Positions 24,962 through 35,684 of a stretch of DNA of 64,000 nt are shown here, one piece after another; position 1 is the stretch's first letter; every line of letters starts with the position of its first letter. Source of the DNA: CAJBNH01 sp964447285. Lineage in GTDB: Bacteria; Myxococcota_A; UBA9042. A program made the position numbers and the translations under genes. The notes beneath the pieces were generated by a model. That model had not been told where the DNA came from and searched no databases. It was given only the letters and a program-made list of their open reading frames with translations. The stretch covers positions 11,764 through 75,763 of the forward strand of contig CAYURO010000023.1 in assembly GCA_964447285.1 (NCBI GenBank). Direction: 5' to 3'.

Positions 24962-26569
24962 ATGGACAAGCTAGGCTCTGCCGTCGACCTCCACTCCCCC
25001 TCCTTCCAGACCCACCGCGCGCATCACCTGCGTCTGGCGGAAGAGCTGCGCGAGCGGCTGGCCACCGCACGGAAAGGCGGGCCACCTTCGGCGCGGCAGA
25101 AAGTCTTGGATCGCGGTGGGTTGTTGGTGCGCGACCGGATCTCGCTGCTGCTGGACGCGGGCAGCCCGTTCCTAGAGGTCTCGCCGCTGGCTGCCTTCGG
25201 CATGTACGAGGACTCGGCACCGGCAGCGGGCATGGTCGCTGGCGTGGGGCGCGTCGAGGGCCGCGAGGTCATGGTCGTCGCCAACGACGCGACGGTGAAG
25301 GGCGGCACGTATCTGCCCATCACCGTCAAGAAGCACCTGCGCGCCCAAGAGATCGCCGCCGAGAATCGGCTGCCGTGCATCTATCTGGTTGACTCGGGTG
25401 GCGCGTTTCTTACCCACCAGGCTGAGGTCTTCCCCGACCGCGACCACTTCGGGAGAATCTTCTACAATCAGGCAAGGTTGTCGGCCGCGGGCATCCCGCA
25501 GGTTGCGGTCGTGTTGGGCATGTGCACGGCGGGCGGCGCGTACGTCCCGGCCATGAGCGACGAGGCGATCATCGTCCGCAACCGCGGCACCATCTATCTG
25601 GCGGGACCGCCGCTGGTAAAGGCCGCGACCGGTGAGGAGATCTCGGCCGAGGATCTGGGCGGCGGCGATGTGCACACGCGCATCTCGGGCGTGGCGGACC
25701 ACCTGGCTGAGGACGACGCCCACGCGCTGCACATCGCCCGGCGCATCGTCTCGACGTTCCACACGGTCAAGCGCCCCGATGGCTACTTTGCCGAGCCGGA
25801 GCCGCCGGCCTACGACCCCGAAGAGCTGCTGGGCATCGTCCCGACCGACCTGCGCGTGCCCTACGACGTGCGCGAGGTCATCGCGCGCATCGTCGACGGC
25901 TCGCGGATGCACGAGTTCAAGCCGCGCTATGGCACGACGATCGTGACGGGTTTTGCAAGGATCCACGGCATGCCGGTGGCGATTCTGGCGAACCAGGGCG
26001 TGCTGTTCTCGGACTCCGCGTTGAAGGCCACCCACTTCATCGAGCTCGCCTGTGCCCGCAAGACCCCCCTGATCTTCCTGCAGAATGTCAGCGGCTTCAT
26101 GGTGGGGCGGCAGGCCGAGCACGGCGGCATCGCACGCGACGGGGCCAAGATGGTGCACGCCGTTGCGGTGGCGCAAGTGCCCAAGATCACGGTGCTGATC
26201 GGCGGAAGCTACGGCGCGGGCAACTACGGCATGTGCGGTCGGGCGTACCAGCCCCGGTTCCTGTTCTCGTGGCCGAATTCGCGGATCTCCGTGATGGGTG
26301 GCGAGCAGGCGGCGGCGGTGATGGCGACGGTCAAGCACGAGCAACGTCGCGCAGAAGGTCGTGAATTGACGGCCGCAGAGGACGAAGCCATCCGCGCGCC
26401 GATCCTCGCCCGCTTCGAGCACGAGGGCAGCCCGTACTACGCGACGGCGCGCCTGTGGGACGACGGCATCGTCGAGCTGCCGCAGACCCGCGACGCCCTG
26501 GCCCTGGCGCTGAGTGCAGCCTACAACGCCCCCATCGGCGAGTGGCGGCCCGGCGTGATCCGCATGTAG
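24962..26569 (+). CDS. mccB: Methylcrotonyl-CoA carboxylase, carboxyltransferase (beta) subunit
   Basis: A protein of 535 aa, normal length. The start is MDKLGSAVDLHSPSF; a longer frame covers the divergent promoter region. The family signature is strong: ARQKVLDRGGLLVRDRISLL, NDATVKGGTYLPITVKKHLR, VLGMCTAGGAYVPAMSDE, and especially LGGGDVHTRISGVADHLAED, which separates MCC-beta from propionyl- and geranyl-CoA carboxylase beta chains. IGGSYGAGNYGMCGRAYQPR also fits MCC. It transfers CO2 from biotin to 3-methylcrotonyl-CoA in leucine breakdown. A hydratase gene follows after 24 bp, and the biotin carboxylase and BCCP genes lie at 29623-31695. Confidence 0.9.
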   Translation: MDKLGSAVDLHSPSFQTHRAHHLRLAEELRERLATARKGGPPSARQKVLDRGGLLVRDRISLLLDAGSPFLEVSPLAAFGMYEDSAPAAGMVAGVGRVEGREVMVVANDATVKGGTYLPITVKKHLRAQEIAAENRLPCIYLVDSGGAFLTHQAEVFPDRDHFGRIFYNQARLSAAGIPQVAVVLGMCTAGGAYVPAMSDEAIIVRNRGTIYLAGPPLVKAATGEEISAEDLGGGDVHTRISGVADHLAEDDAHALHIARRIVSTFHTVKRPDGYFAEPEPPAYDPEELLGIVPTDLRVPYDVREVIARIVDGSRMHEFKPRYGTTIVTGFARIHGMPVAILANQGVLFSDSALKATHFIELACARKTPLIFLQNVSGFMVGRQAEHGGIARDGAKMVHAVAVAQVPKITVLIGGSYGAGNYGMCGRAYQPRFLFSWPNSRISVMGGEQAAAVMATVKHEQRRAEGRELTAAEDEAIRAPILARFEHEGSPYYATARLWDDGIVELPQTRDALALALSAAYNAPIGEWRPGVIRM

Positions 26570-26593
26570 CCCCAGGACTTCGGAGTCCCCACG

Positions 26594-27376
26594 ATGATGC
26601 GCTTCACACTGCACGACGGCGTCGGCCGCGCCTGGTTCGACCGGGCTGAGCGACACAACGCGTTCGACGGCGCCATGCTGCAAGGCCTGCGCGACGCGTT
26701 GGACCGTTGGGAGGCCGACCATGCCTGCCGTGTGGTCGTGCTGGGGGCCACCGGGCCATCGTTCTGTGCGGGGGCGGACCTGTCGTGGATGGCCGAACAG
26801 GGGCAACTGGGGCCTGAGGTCAATCGCCGCAACGCCATCGAGCTGGGTGAGACGTTTCAGCGGCTGGCGGCGTTTCCCAAGCCCGTGGTCGCGCGGATCC
26901 AAGGCGCGGCGCGCGGCGGTGGTGTGGGGTTCGCGGCGGCGGTGGACATTGCCGTGGCGGTCGAACGCGCGACGTTCGCCCTGACCGAGGTGCGGCTGGG
27001 GCTGGTGCCCGCGGTGATTTCTCCCTTTGTCGTCGAGCGCTTGGGGCCGTCACAGGCGCGGGCGTTGTTTCTGACCGGTGATGCGGTGTCGGCAGGTGAG
27101 GCGTTGCGGCTGGGGCTGGTGCATCACGTGGTCCCGGACGATGCGGCGCTGGATGCCAAGATCGACGCGCTGGTTGCGTCGCTTCGGCTCGGCGGCCCCG
27201 AGGCGCTGTCTGCCTGCAAGCGTCTGGTAGCTCAGGTGGCATTCCGACCGGCCGAGGCGATGCTGGGGGCGACGGCCGACGTGCTGGCCCAACGCCGAGC
27301 GTCGGCAGAGGCTGCAGAAGGCATGGCGGCGTTCGTGCAGAAGCGTCCCGCCGCATGGACCCGCACAAAGGCCTGA
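26594..27376 (+). CDS. Enoyl-CoA hydratase/isomerase family, probably methylglutaconyl-CoA hydratase
   Basis: A protein of 260 aa (a start at 26597 would be one residue shorter). Crotonase features: FCAGADLSWM oxyanion loop, ARGGGVGFAAAVDIAVA, and FALTEVRLGLVPAVISPFVV with the catalytic Glu. The FCAGADLSWM and VGFAAAVDIA sequences are close to LiuC/methylglutaconyl-CoA hydratases, the step after MCC in leucine degradation. It is 24 bp behind mccB. A generic enoyl-CoA hydratase cannot be ruled out. Confidence 0.82.
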   Translation: MMRFTLHDGVGRAWFDRAERHNAFDGAMLQGLRDALDRWEADHACRVVVLGATGPSFCAGADLSWMAEQGQLGPEVNRRNAIELGETFQRLAAFPKPVVARIQGAARGGGVGFAAAVDIAVAVERATFALTEVRLGLVPAVISPFVVERLGPSQARALFLTGDAVSAGEALRLGLVHHVVPDDAALDAKIDALVASLRLGGPEALSACKRLVAQVAFRPAEAMLGATADVLAQRRASAEAAEGMAAFVQKRPAAWTRTKA

Positions 27377-27525
27377 TCCTCAAGACAAATTCGTCTCAAG
27401 TGCTTGGCACCTGCGGCTCGAGAAGCTTGCTGCGGGGGCGCATTCCCTGTCGCGGCGCTTCGTGCTAGAACCCGAGGCCGTTCGCGTCCAGGGGGGGCAC
27501 GGATCGACCACAAGCGAGGTTCGCG

Positions 27526-28884
27526 ATGAGGACGGTATACGTGGTGGCCGGCGGGGTCAGCAAGTTTGCGAAGGCCCGGCCAGACAAGACGTTTCAGGCA
27601 ATCGTAAAGGAGGCGTATGACTACTGCCTCCAGGATCTGGGCATCGACGCAAGGCAGGCCTTCGAGCTGATCGATGGCACGGTGGCGTCGTACTTCTCGG
27701 ACCACTTCCAGCGGCAGCTGATGAGCGGGATCATGGTCCAGGACTACCTGGGTCTGGTGCCCAAGCCGTCGCATCGCGTGGAGGGAGGCGGCGCCACCGG
27801 CGGCCTGTCGTTCCAAGAGGCGTGGAAGAACATCGCCAGCGGCCACATGGACACCTGCCTGGTGTACGGCTTTGAGACGATGAGCCACGTCGAGACGTGG
27901 AAGGGTAACGAATTCATCGCGCTGGCCTCCGACGTGTCGTTCGACTTCCCGGTCGGCGGCTTCTATTCGGGCTACTACGCGATGATGGTCGTTCGCCACA
28001 TGAAGGAATTCGGCACGACGGTCGAGCAGCTGGCCAAGGTGTCGGTCAAGAACCACATCAACGCCCTGCACAACCCGTACGCCCAGAAGCGCAAGCGCCT
28101 GACGGTCGAGGACGTGCGGAACTCGCCGATGGTCGCCTGGCCCCTGACGCGCCTGGACATCTGCACGATGAGCGACGGCGCAGCGGCGGCCATCCTGGTG
28201 TCTGAAGACGGCCTGGCGAAGATGGAGAAGGCCGCGGGCCGTCGGCTGCCCAAGGTCAAGATCACCGGCATCGGCCGCGGCACCGACGCCATGCGCATGT
28301 CGGACCGCCCGCACCAGAGTTTCGACGACTTCTACGCCCGCAACAGCCTCGACAACGAGCAGGACGCCGACAGCAAGGCGTACTACAAAGAGCTGTGGGG
28401 CAACGGGTTCCGCTATCCGGGCGTGCACTCGTTCCGCGCGGGTCGCATGGCGTCGAAGCAGGCGTACAAGCACGCCGGCATCCACGACCCCCTGAAGGAG
28501 ATCGACTTCGTCGAGCTGCACGACGCCTACACCTCGTCGGAAATCCAGACTTACGAGGACATGGGCCTATGCCGTTACGGTGAGGGCGGCACGTTCGCCG
28601 AGTCGGGCAAGGCGTTCCTGCCGGGCATCGACTATGGTCTCGACCTTCCCCACAAGCCCATCTGCCCGGTCAATCCGTCGGGCGGCCTGATCGCCTGCGG
28701 TCACCCCGTCGGCGCCACGGGTCTGATGCAGGCGGTGTTCGGGCTGTGGCAGCTGCAGAACACGTTCGGCAAGCACCTGGGCGACGACAAGCTGCAGGTC
28801 AAGGGTGCGCGTCGCGGCGTCGTTCACAGCCACGCCGGCACCGGCACCTACGTCACCGCCACGGTCATGGAGCGCGAACCCTAG
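27526..28884 (+). CDS. Thiolase-fold protein lacking the nucleophilic Cys (SCP-x/Ltp2-like aldolase or acyltransferase)
   Basis: A protein of 452 aa with thiolase-superfamily ends. The C-terminal motif PVNPSGGLIACGHPVGATGL and VVHSHAGTG are present, as is VELHDAYTSSEI before it. At the N-terminal active site, where related SCP-x and archaeal thiolases read VEAACASGG, this protein reads VEGGGATGG (residues 85-93), so Cys is replaced by Gly89. Claisen thiolysis is therefore unlikely. The best-known Cys-less members are the Ltp2/DitF-like retro-aldolases of steroid side-chain degradation, which need a DUF35 partner; a DUF35 gene lies 72 bp downstream. The reaction here is unknown. Confidence 0.8.
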   Translation: MRTVYVVAGGVSKFAKARPDKTFQAIVKEAYDYCLQDLGIDARQAFELIDGTVASYFSDHFQRQLMSGIMVQDYLGLVPKPSHRVEGGGATGGLSFQEAWKNIASGHMDTCLVYGFETMSHVETWKGNEFIALASDVSFDFPVGGFYSGYYAMMVVRHMKEFGTTVEQLAKVSVKNHINALHNPYAQKRKRLTVEDVRNSPMVAWPLTRLDICTMSDGAAAAILVSEDGLAKMEKAAGRRLPKVKITGIGRGTDAMRMSDRPHQSFDDFYARNSLDNEQDADSKAYYKELWGNGFRYPGVHSFRAGRMASKQAYKHAGIHDPLKEIDFVELHDAYTSSEIQTYEDMGLCRYGEGGTFAESGKAFLPGIDYGLDLPHKPICPVNPSGGLIACGHPVGATGLMQAVFGLWQLQNTFGKHLGDDKLQVKGARRGVVHSHAGTGTYVTATVMEREP

Positions 28885-28956
28885 TCGGGGCCCTCGTCGC
28901 TTCCCTTCACCGCAACGCTGCATCGACGTGCGAACGTCCCGTGAGGCAGAAATCCC

Positions 28957-29493
28957 ATGGCTGACCACATCAAGACGCATCCCGAGGAGTCTCTCGAGGG
29001 CGCAGTTGTCTTCAACGTACCGATCCCCACCGATCTGGAAGCGCTGACGGGCATGGCGCCCATCGTCATCAAGTACCCGTATCACATCGACTACGTGCAT
29101 TCCTACGGACAGGACTCGCCGTTTTTCGCCGGTCTTGCGAACAAGAAGCTGCTGGGCACCCAGTGCCAGTCTTGCGGCCACACGTTCGCGACGCCGCGCA
29201 TGTCGTGCATGGAGTGCGGCGGGGTGACCAAGTGGGTGGCGATCCCGCACGAGGGCAGGGTCCACACGTTCACCGTCTGCCACTTCGGCAGCGAGGCGTT
29301 CCTGCCTGAGTGCCCGTTTGTCCTGGCGCTCATCGAGTTCGAAGGGGTCGATACCCTGTTCCTGACAAGGCTGATGGGCGTGGACCCGCTGAAGCCGTCG
29401 ATGGACTGGGTCGGGACCAAGGTCAAGGCGAAGTTCCGCCGTCTGTCGCAGCTGAAGCCGACGGACGTGTGGTTCGTACCCGTCGGTTCGTGA
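28957..29493 (+). CDS. DUF35 OB-fold/zinc-ribbon partner protein
   Basis: A protein of 178 aa. A zinc ribbon CQSCG...CMECG (about residues 69-87) is followed by an OB-fold-like domain (GRVHTFTVCHFGSEAFLPEC, FEGVDTLFLTRLMGVD, KAKFRRL). DUF35 proteins bind acyl-CoA and form heteromers with thiolase-fold enzymes (archaeal thiolase/HMG-CoA synthase complexes, ChsH2-Ltp2). The first 45 residues are an extension with no recognised motif. Its place directly after the Cys-less thiolase-fold gene supports a complex. Confidence 0.88.
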   Translation: MADHIKTHPEESLEGAVVFNVPIPTDLEALTGMAPIVIKYPYHIDYVHSYGQDSPFFAGLANKKLLGTQCQSCGHTFATPRMSCMECGGVTKWVAIPHEGRVHTFTVCHFGSEAFLPECPFVLALIEFEGVDTLFLTRLMGVDPLKPSMDWVGTKVKAKFRRLSQLKPTDVWFVPVGS

Positions 29494-29500
29494 CGTGCAT

Positions 29501-29544
29501 CCCACCACTTGGGCGCGCCATAGGGGGCGCGTTCGGGTGGTGGG
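29501..29544 (+). terminator. Long hairpin downstream of the DUF35 gene (no U-tract)
   Basis: The arm CCCACCACTTGGGCGCGCC (29501-29519) pairs with GGGCGCGTTCGGGTGGTGGG (29525-29544) over about 19 bp, counting several G-U pairs. It starts 8 bp after the stop codon. No T-run follows, so it is either a weak or Rho-assisted terminator, or a stabilising/processing structure between the DUF35 and biotin carboxylase genes. Confidence 0.45.
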
Positions 29545-29622
29545 CAGATCGGTTACGGTGTGTCGCGCGGGGGGCGTGGCCAGGCCGTTCGCGAGGGCCG
29601 ACGTCCTCGGGAGGCATTGGGC

Positions 29623-31155
29623 TTGAAGAAGGTCCTCATCGCGAACCGTGGCGAGATCGCCATCCGTGTTGCGCGTGCATGTCGGGTCCTTGGGCTGCGG
29701 TCCGTCGCTGTCTACTCGGAAGCCGACGCGATGGCGCGGCACGTGCGCAAGGCCGACGAAGCGGTGTGCATCGGACCGCCCGAGCCCTCGAAGTCGTATC
29801 TGGACATCGACCGGGTCATGGACGCCGTGCGCCGGACGGGCGCCGACACCGTGCATCCCGGCTATGGCTTTCTCAGCGAGAACACGGACTTCGCTCGTGC
29901 AGTGATCGATGCTGGCCTGACGTGGGTGGGACCTCCTCCCGGCGTCATCGGCCCGCTGCAGTCCAAGACCGGGGCCAAGCTACAAGCAGAGGCGATCGGC
30001 CTGGCGACCGTGCCCGGCGCGGTGTTGGACGACCCGGCAGACGAGGCGGTGTTGGCCGCTGCGGCAAGTCTGGGTTATCCGGTCATCGTCAAGCCTGAGG
30101 CCGGCGGCGGCGGCAAGGGCATGGTCCGCGTCGACCGGCCAGAAGACCTGTTGGCGGCAGTCGCAGCGGCGCGGCGCGTGGCCAAGGGTGCGTTCAAGAG
30201 CGACGGTCTGTTCCTGGAGCGCCACGTTGGTCACGCGCGGCACATCGAAGTGCAAGTGCTGGGCGATCGACACGGTCAGGTCACGCACGTCCACGACCGC
30301 GAGTGCAGCGTCCAGCGCCGCCACCAGAAGATCATCGAGGAGTCACCCTGCACGGCCATCACACCGGCTGAGCGCGAGCAGATTTGCGACATGGCGTACA
30401 GGTTTGCGAGCCACGTCGGCTACGAGGGCGCAGGCACGGTCGAGTTTCTGTGGGACCCGCAGACCCGCAAAGCCTGCTTCCTCGAGATGAACACGCGCAT
30501 TCAGGTCGAGCATCCCGTCACCGAAGTGGTGACGGGCATGGACTTGGTCGTCGCCCAGCTGAGACTGGCGGCGGGCGAGCCCCTGTCGCGGGTGTGGCAG
30601 CCGGGCGAGCATTTGCCGCGTGGCCATGCGATAGAGGTGCGTCTGTACGCGGAGGACCCTGCGAACGGCTTCCTGCCCCAAACCGGCAAGCTGCAGCGGG
30701 TCATCTGGCCTGATGCGCCGTTTGTTCGTGTGGACGCCGGTTTCGAGACGGGCGACGTGGTGTCGATGCACACCGACCCGATGCTCGCCAAGATCATCGC
30801 GTGGGGCACCGACCGCAACGACGCGATCGCCCGGCTGCAGGGCGCACTGCGAGAGACCGTCGTACACGGTGTGGTCTGCAACCTGCCGATTCTGGTCGAT
30901 ATCCTGCACCATCCTGACTTTGTCTCAGGCAACCTGCACACCACCTGGGTCGAAGAGGTTTACGGCATCGGCGGTCCTGCCTTGGGCGAGTCTCCCGACC
31001 TCGAGGCCCTGCTTGCCCTTGCGATGGCCGGTCCGTCCGGTCCGCCGCAGCGGGTCTCAGCGCGCGAGCCTGCCAGTCACCCGTACTCGAACGGCTTCGT
31101 CGATCCTTGGGCGTCCATCGCGGGCGTCGGGTTCGGCGTTGACGGATTGCGGTAG
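29623..31155 (+). CDS. Biotin carboxylase subunit (MCC/ACC alpha type, without BCCP domain)
   Basis: A protein of 510 aa with a TTG start at 29623. GGGAGG ends 8 bp upstream, and the MKKVLIANRGEIAIRVARAC N-terminus begins exactly as in the family. Biotin carboxylase motifs: GGGGKGM ATP loop, HIEVQVLGDRHGQVTHVHDR, CSVQRRHQK, EMNTRIQVEHPVTE, and GHAIEVRLYAEDP. It ends at about 510 residues, where an MCC or PCC alpha chain would continue into the BT and BCCP domains; these lie in the next gene. It carboxylates biotin with ATP and bicarbonate. Pairing with MccB at 24962 is the most likely use. Confidence 0.9.
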   Translation: MKKVLIANRGEIAIRVARACRVLGLRSVAVYSEADAMARHVRKADEAVCIGPPEPSKSYLDIDRVMDAVRRTGADTVHPGYGFLSENTDFARAVIDAGLTWVGPPPGVIGPLQSKTGAKLQAEAIGLATVPGAVLDDPADEAVLAAAASLGYPVIVKPEAGGGGKGMVRVDRPEDLLAAVAAARRVAKGAFKSDGLFLERHVGHARHIEVQVLGDRHGQVTHVHDRECSVQRRHQKIIEESPCTAITPAEREQICDMAYRFASHVGYEGAGTVEFLWDPQTRKACFLEMNTRIQVEHPVTEVVTGMDLVVAQLRLAAGEPLSRVWQPGEHLPRGHAIEVRLYAEDPANGFLPQTGKLQRVIWPDAPFVRVDAGFETGDVVSMHTDPMLAKIIAWGTDRNDAIARLQGALRETVVHGVVCNLPILVDILHHPDFVSGNLHTTWVEEVYGIGGPALGESPDLEALLALAMAGPSGPPQRVSAREPASHPYSNGFVDPWASIAGVGFGVDGLR

Positions 31156-31170
31156 GCGGGGGAGGCGGCC

Positions 31171-31695
31171 ATGACCATCTGGCTCGAGACCCCTGCGGGA
31201 CACCGCGTCGAAGTGCTGACCACTCCGGGACCTGAGGGAACTCGGACGGTTGTCCGCGCCGGTGGCGGCGCTGTGTTGGTGCGAGAAGTGGTGCTGCGGC
31301 AGGCGCCCAATGGCGACTGGATGGTCGAGTCGGGCGGCGTGACGCGCACGGTGCAGGTCACCGAAGACCGCGACGTCATCTGGTTGAGCGACCCCGGGGC
31401 CACCGATCCCCGCAGCGCCACCGTGGTGTTGCGCAAGGTCATGTCGCGACCGTCTGGCCCCCCGGCCGACCGTCACCTGTGCACGCCCATGACCGGCCGC
31501 GTGGTGTCCGTCGCCGTGAAGGCCGGAGAGAAGGTCACCCGCGGCCAAGCCCTTGTGGTCGTCGAGGCGATGAAGATGGAACACGTGGTGCGCGCGCCCT
31601 GGGACGGCACCGTCGAGCGTCTGGCGTGTCAGGTGGGGCTGATCGTCGAGACGGGCGGCCAGTTGCTGGTGCTCGATCGCGCCCAAGCGGGCTAG
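31171..31695 (+). CDS. Biotin carboxyl carrier protein (separate BCCP of the acyl-CoA carboxylase)
   Basis: A protein of 174 aa. The C-terminal biotinyl domain has the acceptor motif VVEAMKMEHVV. The N-terminal ~95 residues are beta-rich (GHRVEVLTTPG, NGDWMVESGGVTRTVQVTED) and resemble the BT/linker region of MCC or PCC alpha chains rather than AccB of acetyl-CoA carboxylase. The gene starts 15 bp after the biotin carboxylase stop. Together with it and mccB it would give a three-subunit enzyme. Confidence 0.9.
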   Translation: MTIWLETPAGHRVEVLTTPGPEGTRTVVRAGGGAVLVREVVLRQAPNGDWMVESGGVTRTVQVTEDRDVIWLSDPGATDPRSATVVLRKVMSRPSGPPADRHLCTPMTGRVVSVAVKAGEKVTRGQALVVVEAMKMEHVVRAPWDGTVERLACQVGLIVETGGQLLVLDRAQAG

Positions 31696-31713
31696 AATCC
31701 TCAGGAAACCGCG

Positions 31714-33489
<1,776 letters not shown>

Positions 33490-33600
33490 GGGAAGGCGAG
33501 TATAGTGCGAAGGTCGAACCTGGCAACGATTCGGGGTTGCGTGGGACGGCGATCTGAACGGCTTGTGGAAGAGGTACGCCGCGAGGCGGGTGGGTAGACG

Positions 33601-34119
33601 ATGAAGAAGCTGCGCGCGTGGGTGACACCGATCACCATCGGCTCGTTTCTGCTAATTGGCGTCACGGGTGTCCTGATGTTCTTCAAGGTGGCCGGCAGCC
33701 TGGTCATCGTCGCGCACGAGTGGCTGAGCCCGGTCTTCGTGGTCGGCTCGTGCCTGCACGTCTGGCTGAATTGGGGCGCGGTGCGCGCGAACCTGACGCG
33801 GGCGCGCGGAATCGCCATCGTCGGCGTCTTTGCGGCGCTGCTGGGCGTCTCGGTCGCGCCCTTCGAGGCGGTGGAGGAGATCGCGCGGCAGCACGGTCAC
33901 GGCGAGCAGGCGATGGGCAGGCAGGCGGCCGAGCTGATGCTTCAGGCCCGCATCTCGACCGTGGCCGAGCTGACGGGCCGTACGCCGCAGCAACTGCGCG
34001 AGCGACTTGGCCGCCACGGCATTCGCGTTGCGACGGACAAGGTGACACTCGGCGAGGCGGCTCGGCAGTGCGACGTCGAGCCGGGCCGGGCGTTGGATGC
34101 GGTTTTGCGGGAAGAGTGA
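33601..34119 (+). CDS. DUF4405-type membrane protein
   Basis: A protein of 172 aa. Two or three hydrophobic helices at the N-terminus (ITIGSFLLIGVTGVLMFFKV, WLSPVFVVGSCLHVWLNW and IAIVGVFAALLGVSV) carry His residues in AHEW and LHVW, consistent with a DUF4405-type bundle that may coordinate heme. The C-terminal ~60 residues are soluble and helical (TVAELTGRTPQQLRERLGRH, TLGEAARQCDVEPGRALDAV). Function unknown. It is divergent from the kinase gene, 111 bp apart. Confidence 0.65.
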   Translation: MKKLRAWVTPITIGSFLLIGVTGVLMFFKVAGSLVIVAHEWLSPVFVVGSCLHVWLNWGAVRANLTRARGIAIVGVFAALLGVSVAPFEAVEEIARQHGHGEQAMGRQAAELMLQARISTVAELTGRTPQQLRERLGRHGIRVATDKVTLGEAARQCDVEPGRALDAVLREE

Positions 34120-34193
34120 GGCTCGAACCGGCAGCTTGCGCCCGAGGAACCGCCGGCGTACCTGGGGCAAGCCGCTCAGACCGCCTGCCCAAC

Positions 34194-35486
<1,293 letters not shown>

Positions 35487-35578
35487 GGGCTTCCTCTCCG
35501 GGGGGCGTTCGAGGCCGCCACAGGTAGCAGGGTGGGGGCTTGCTGGCAAGCTGGGCAGGCGCCAGATCCCGACTCGGC

Positions 35579-35617
35579 CTGCAACGTTGCCGGGTTGCAG
35601 CGCCCGCCGTTGCAACC
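35579..35617. promoter_or_regulatory. Mutually exclusive inverted repeats upstream of glyA
   Basis: CTGCAAC (35579-35585) can pair with GTTGCAG (35594-35600), while GGTTGCA (35593-35599) can pair with TGCAACC (35611-35617). The two 7-bp hairpins share the middle element, so only one can form at a time. The sequence is 93 bp upstream of the glyA start and 67 bp before the FemAB-like start. It could be an operator or an RNA switch; it does not match a riboswitch consensus I can recognise. Confidence 0.4.
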
Positions 35618-35684
35618 TTGCGGCCGCCCGTGACAGCCTGACGCCCCACCCGGAACCCGCACCACCGCAACCCGTTGGCCACTG

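Noticed and set aside
25172..26902. 576-aa minus-strand frame opposite mccB
   Set aside because: mccB on the plus strand has full family signatures; the mirror frame is compositionally typical of a GC-rich shadow.
35579..35617. SAH or other riboswitch ahead of glyA
   Set aside because: Fragments resembling parts of the SAH aptamer (GCGCTGCAAC-type) occur, but the conserved elements are not in the required order, and I could not fold them into the known structure.
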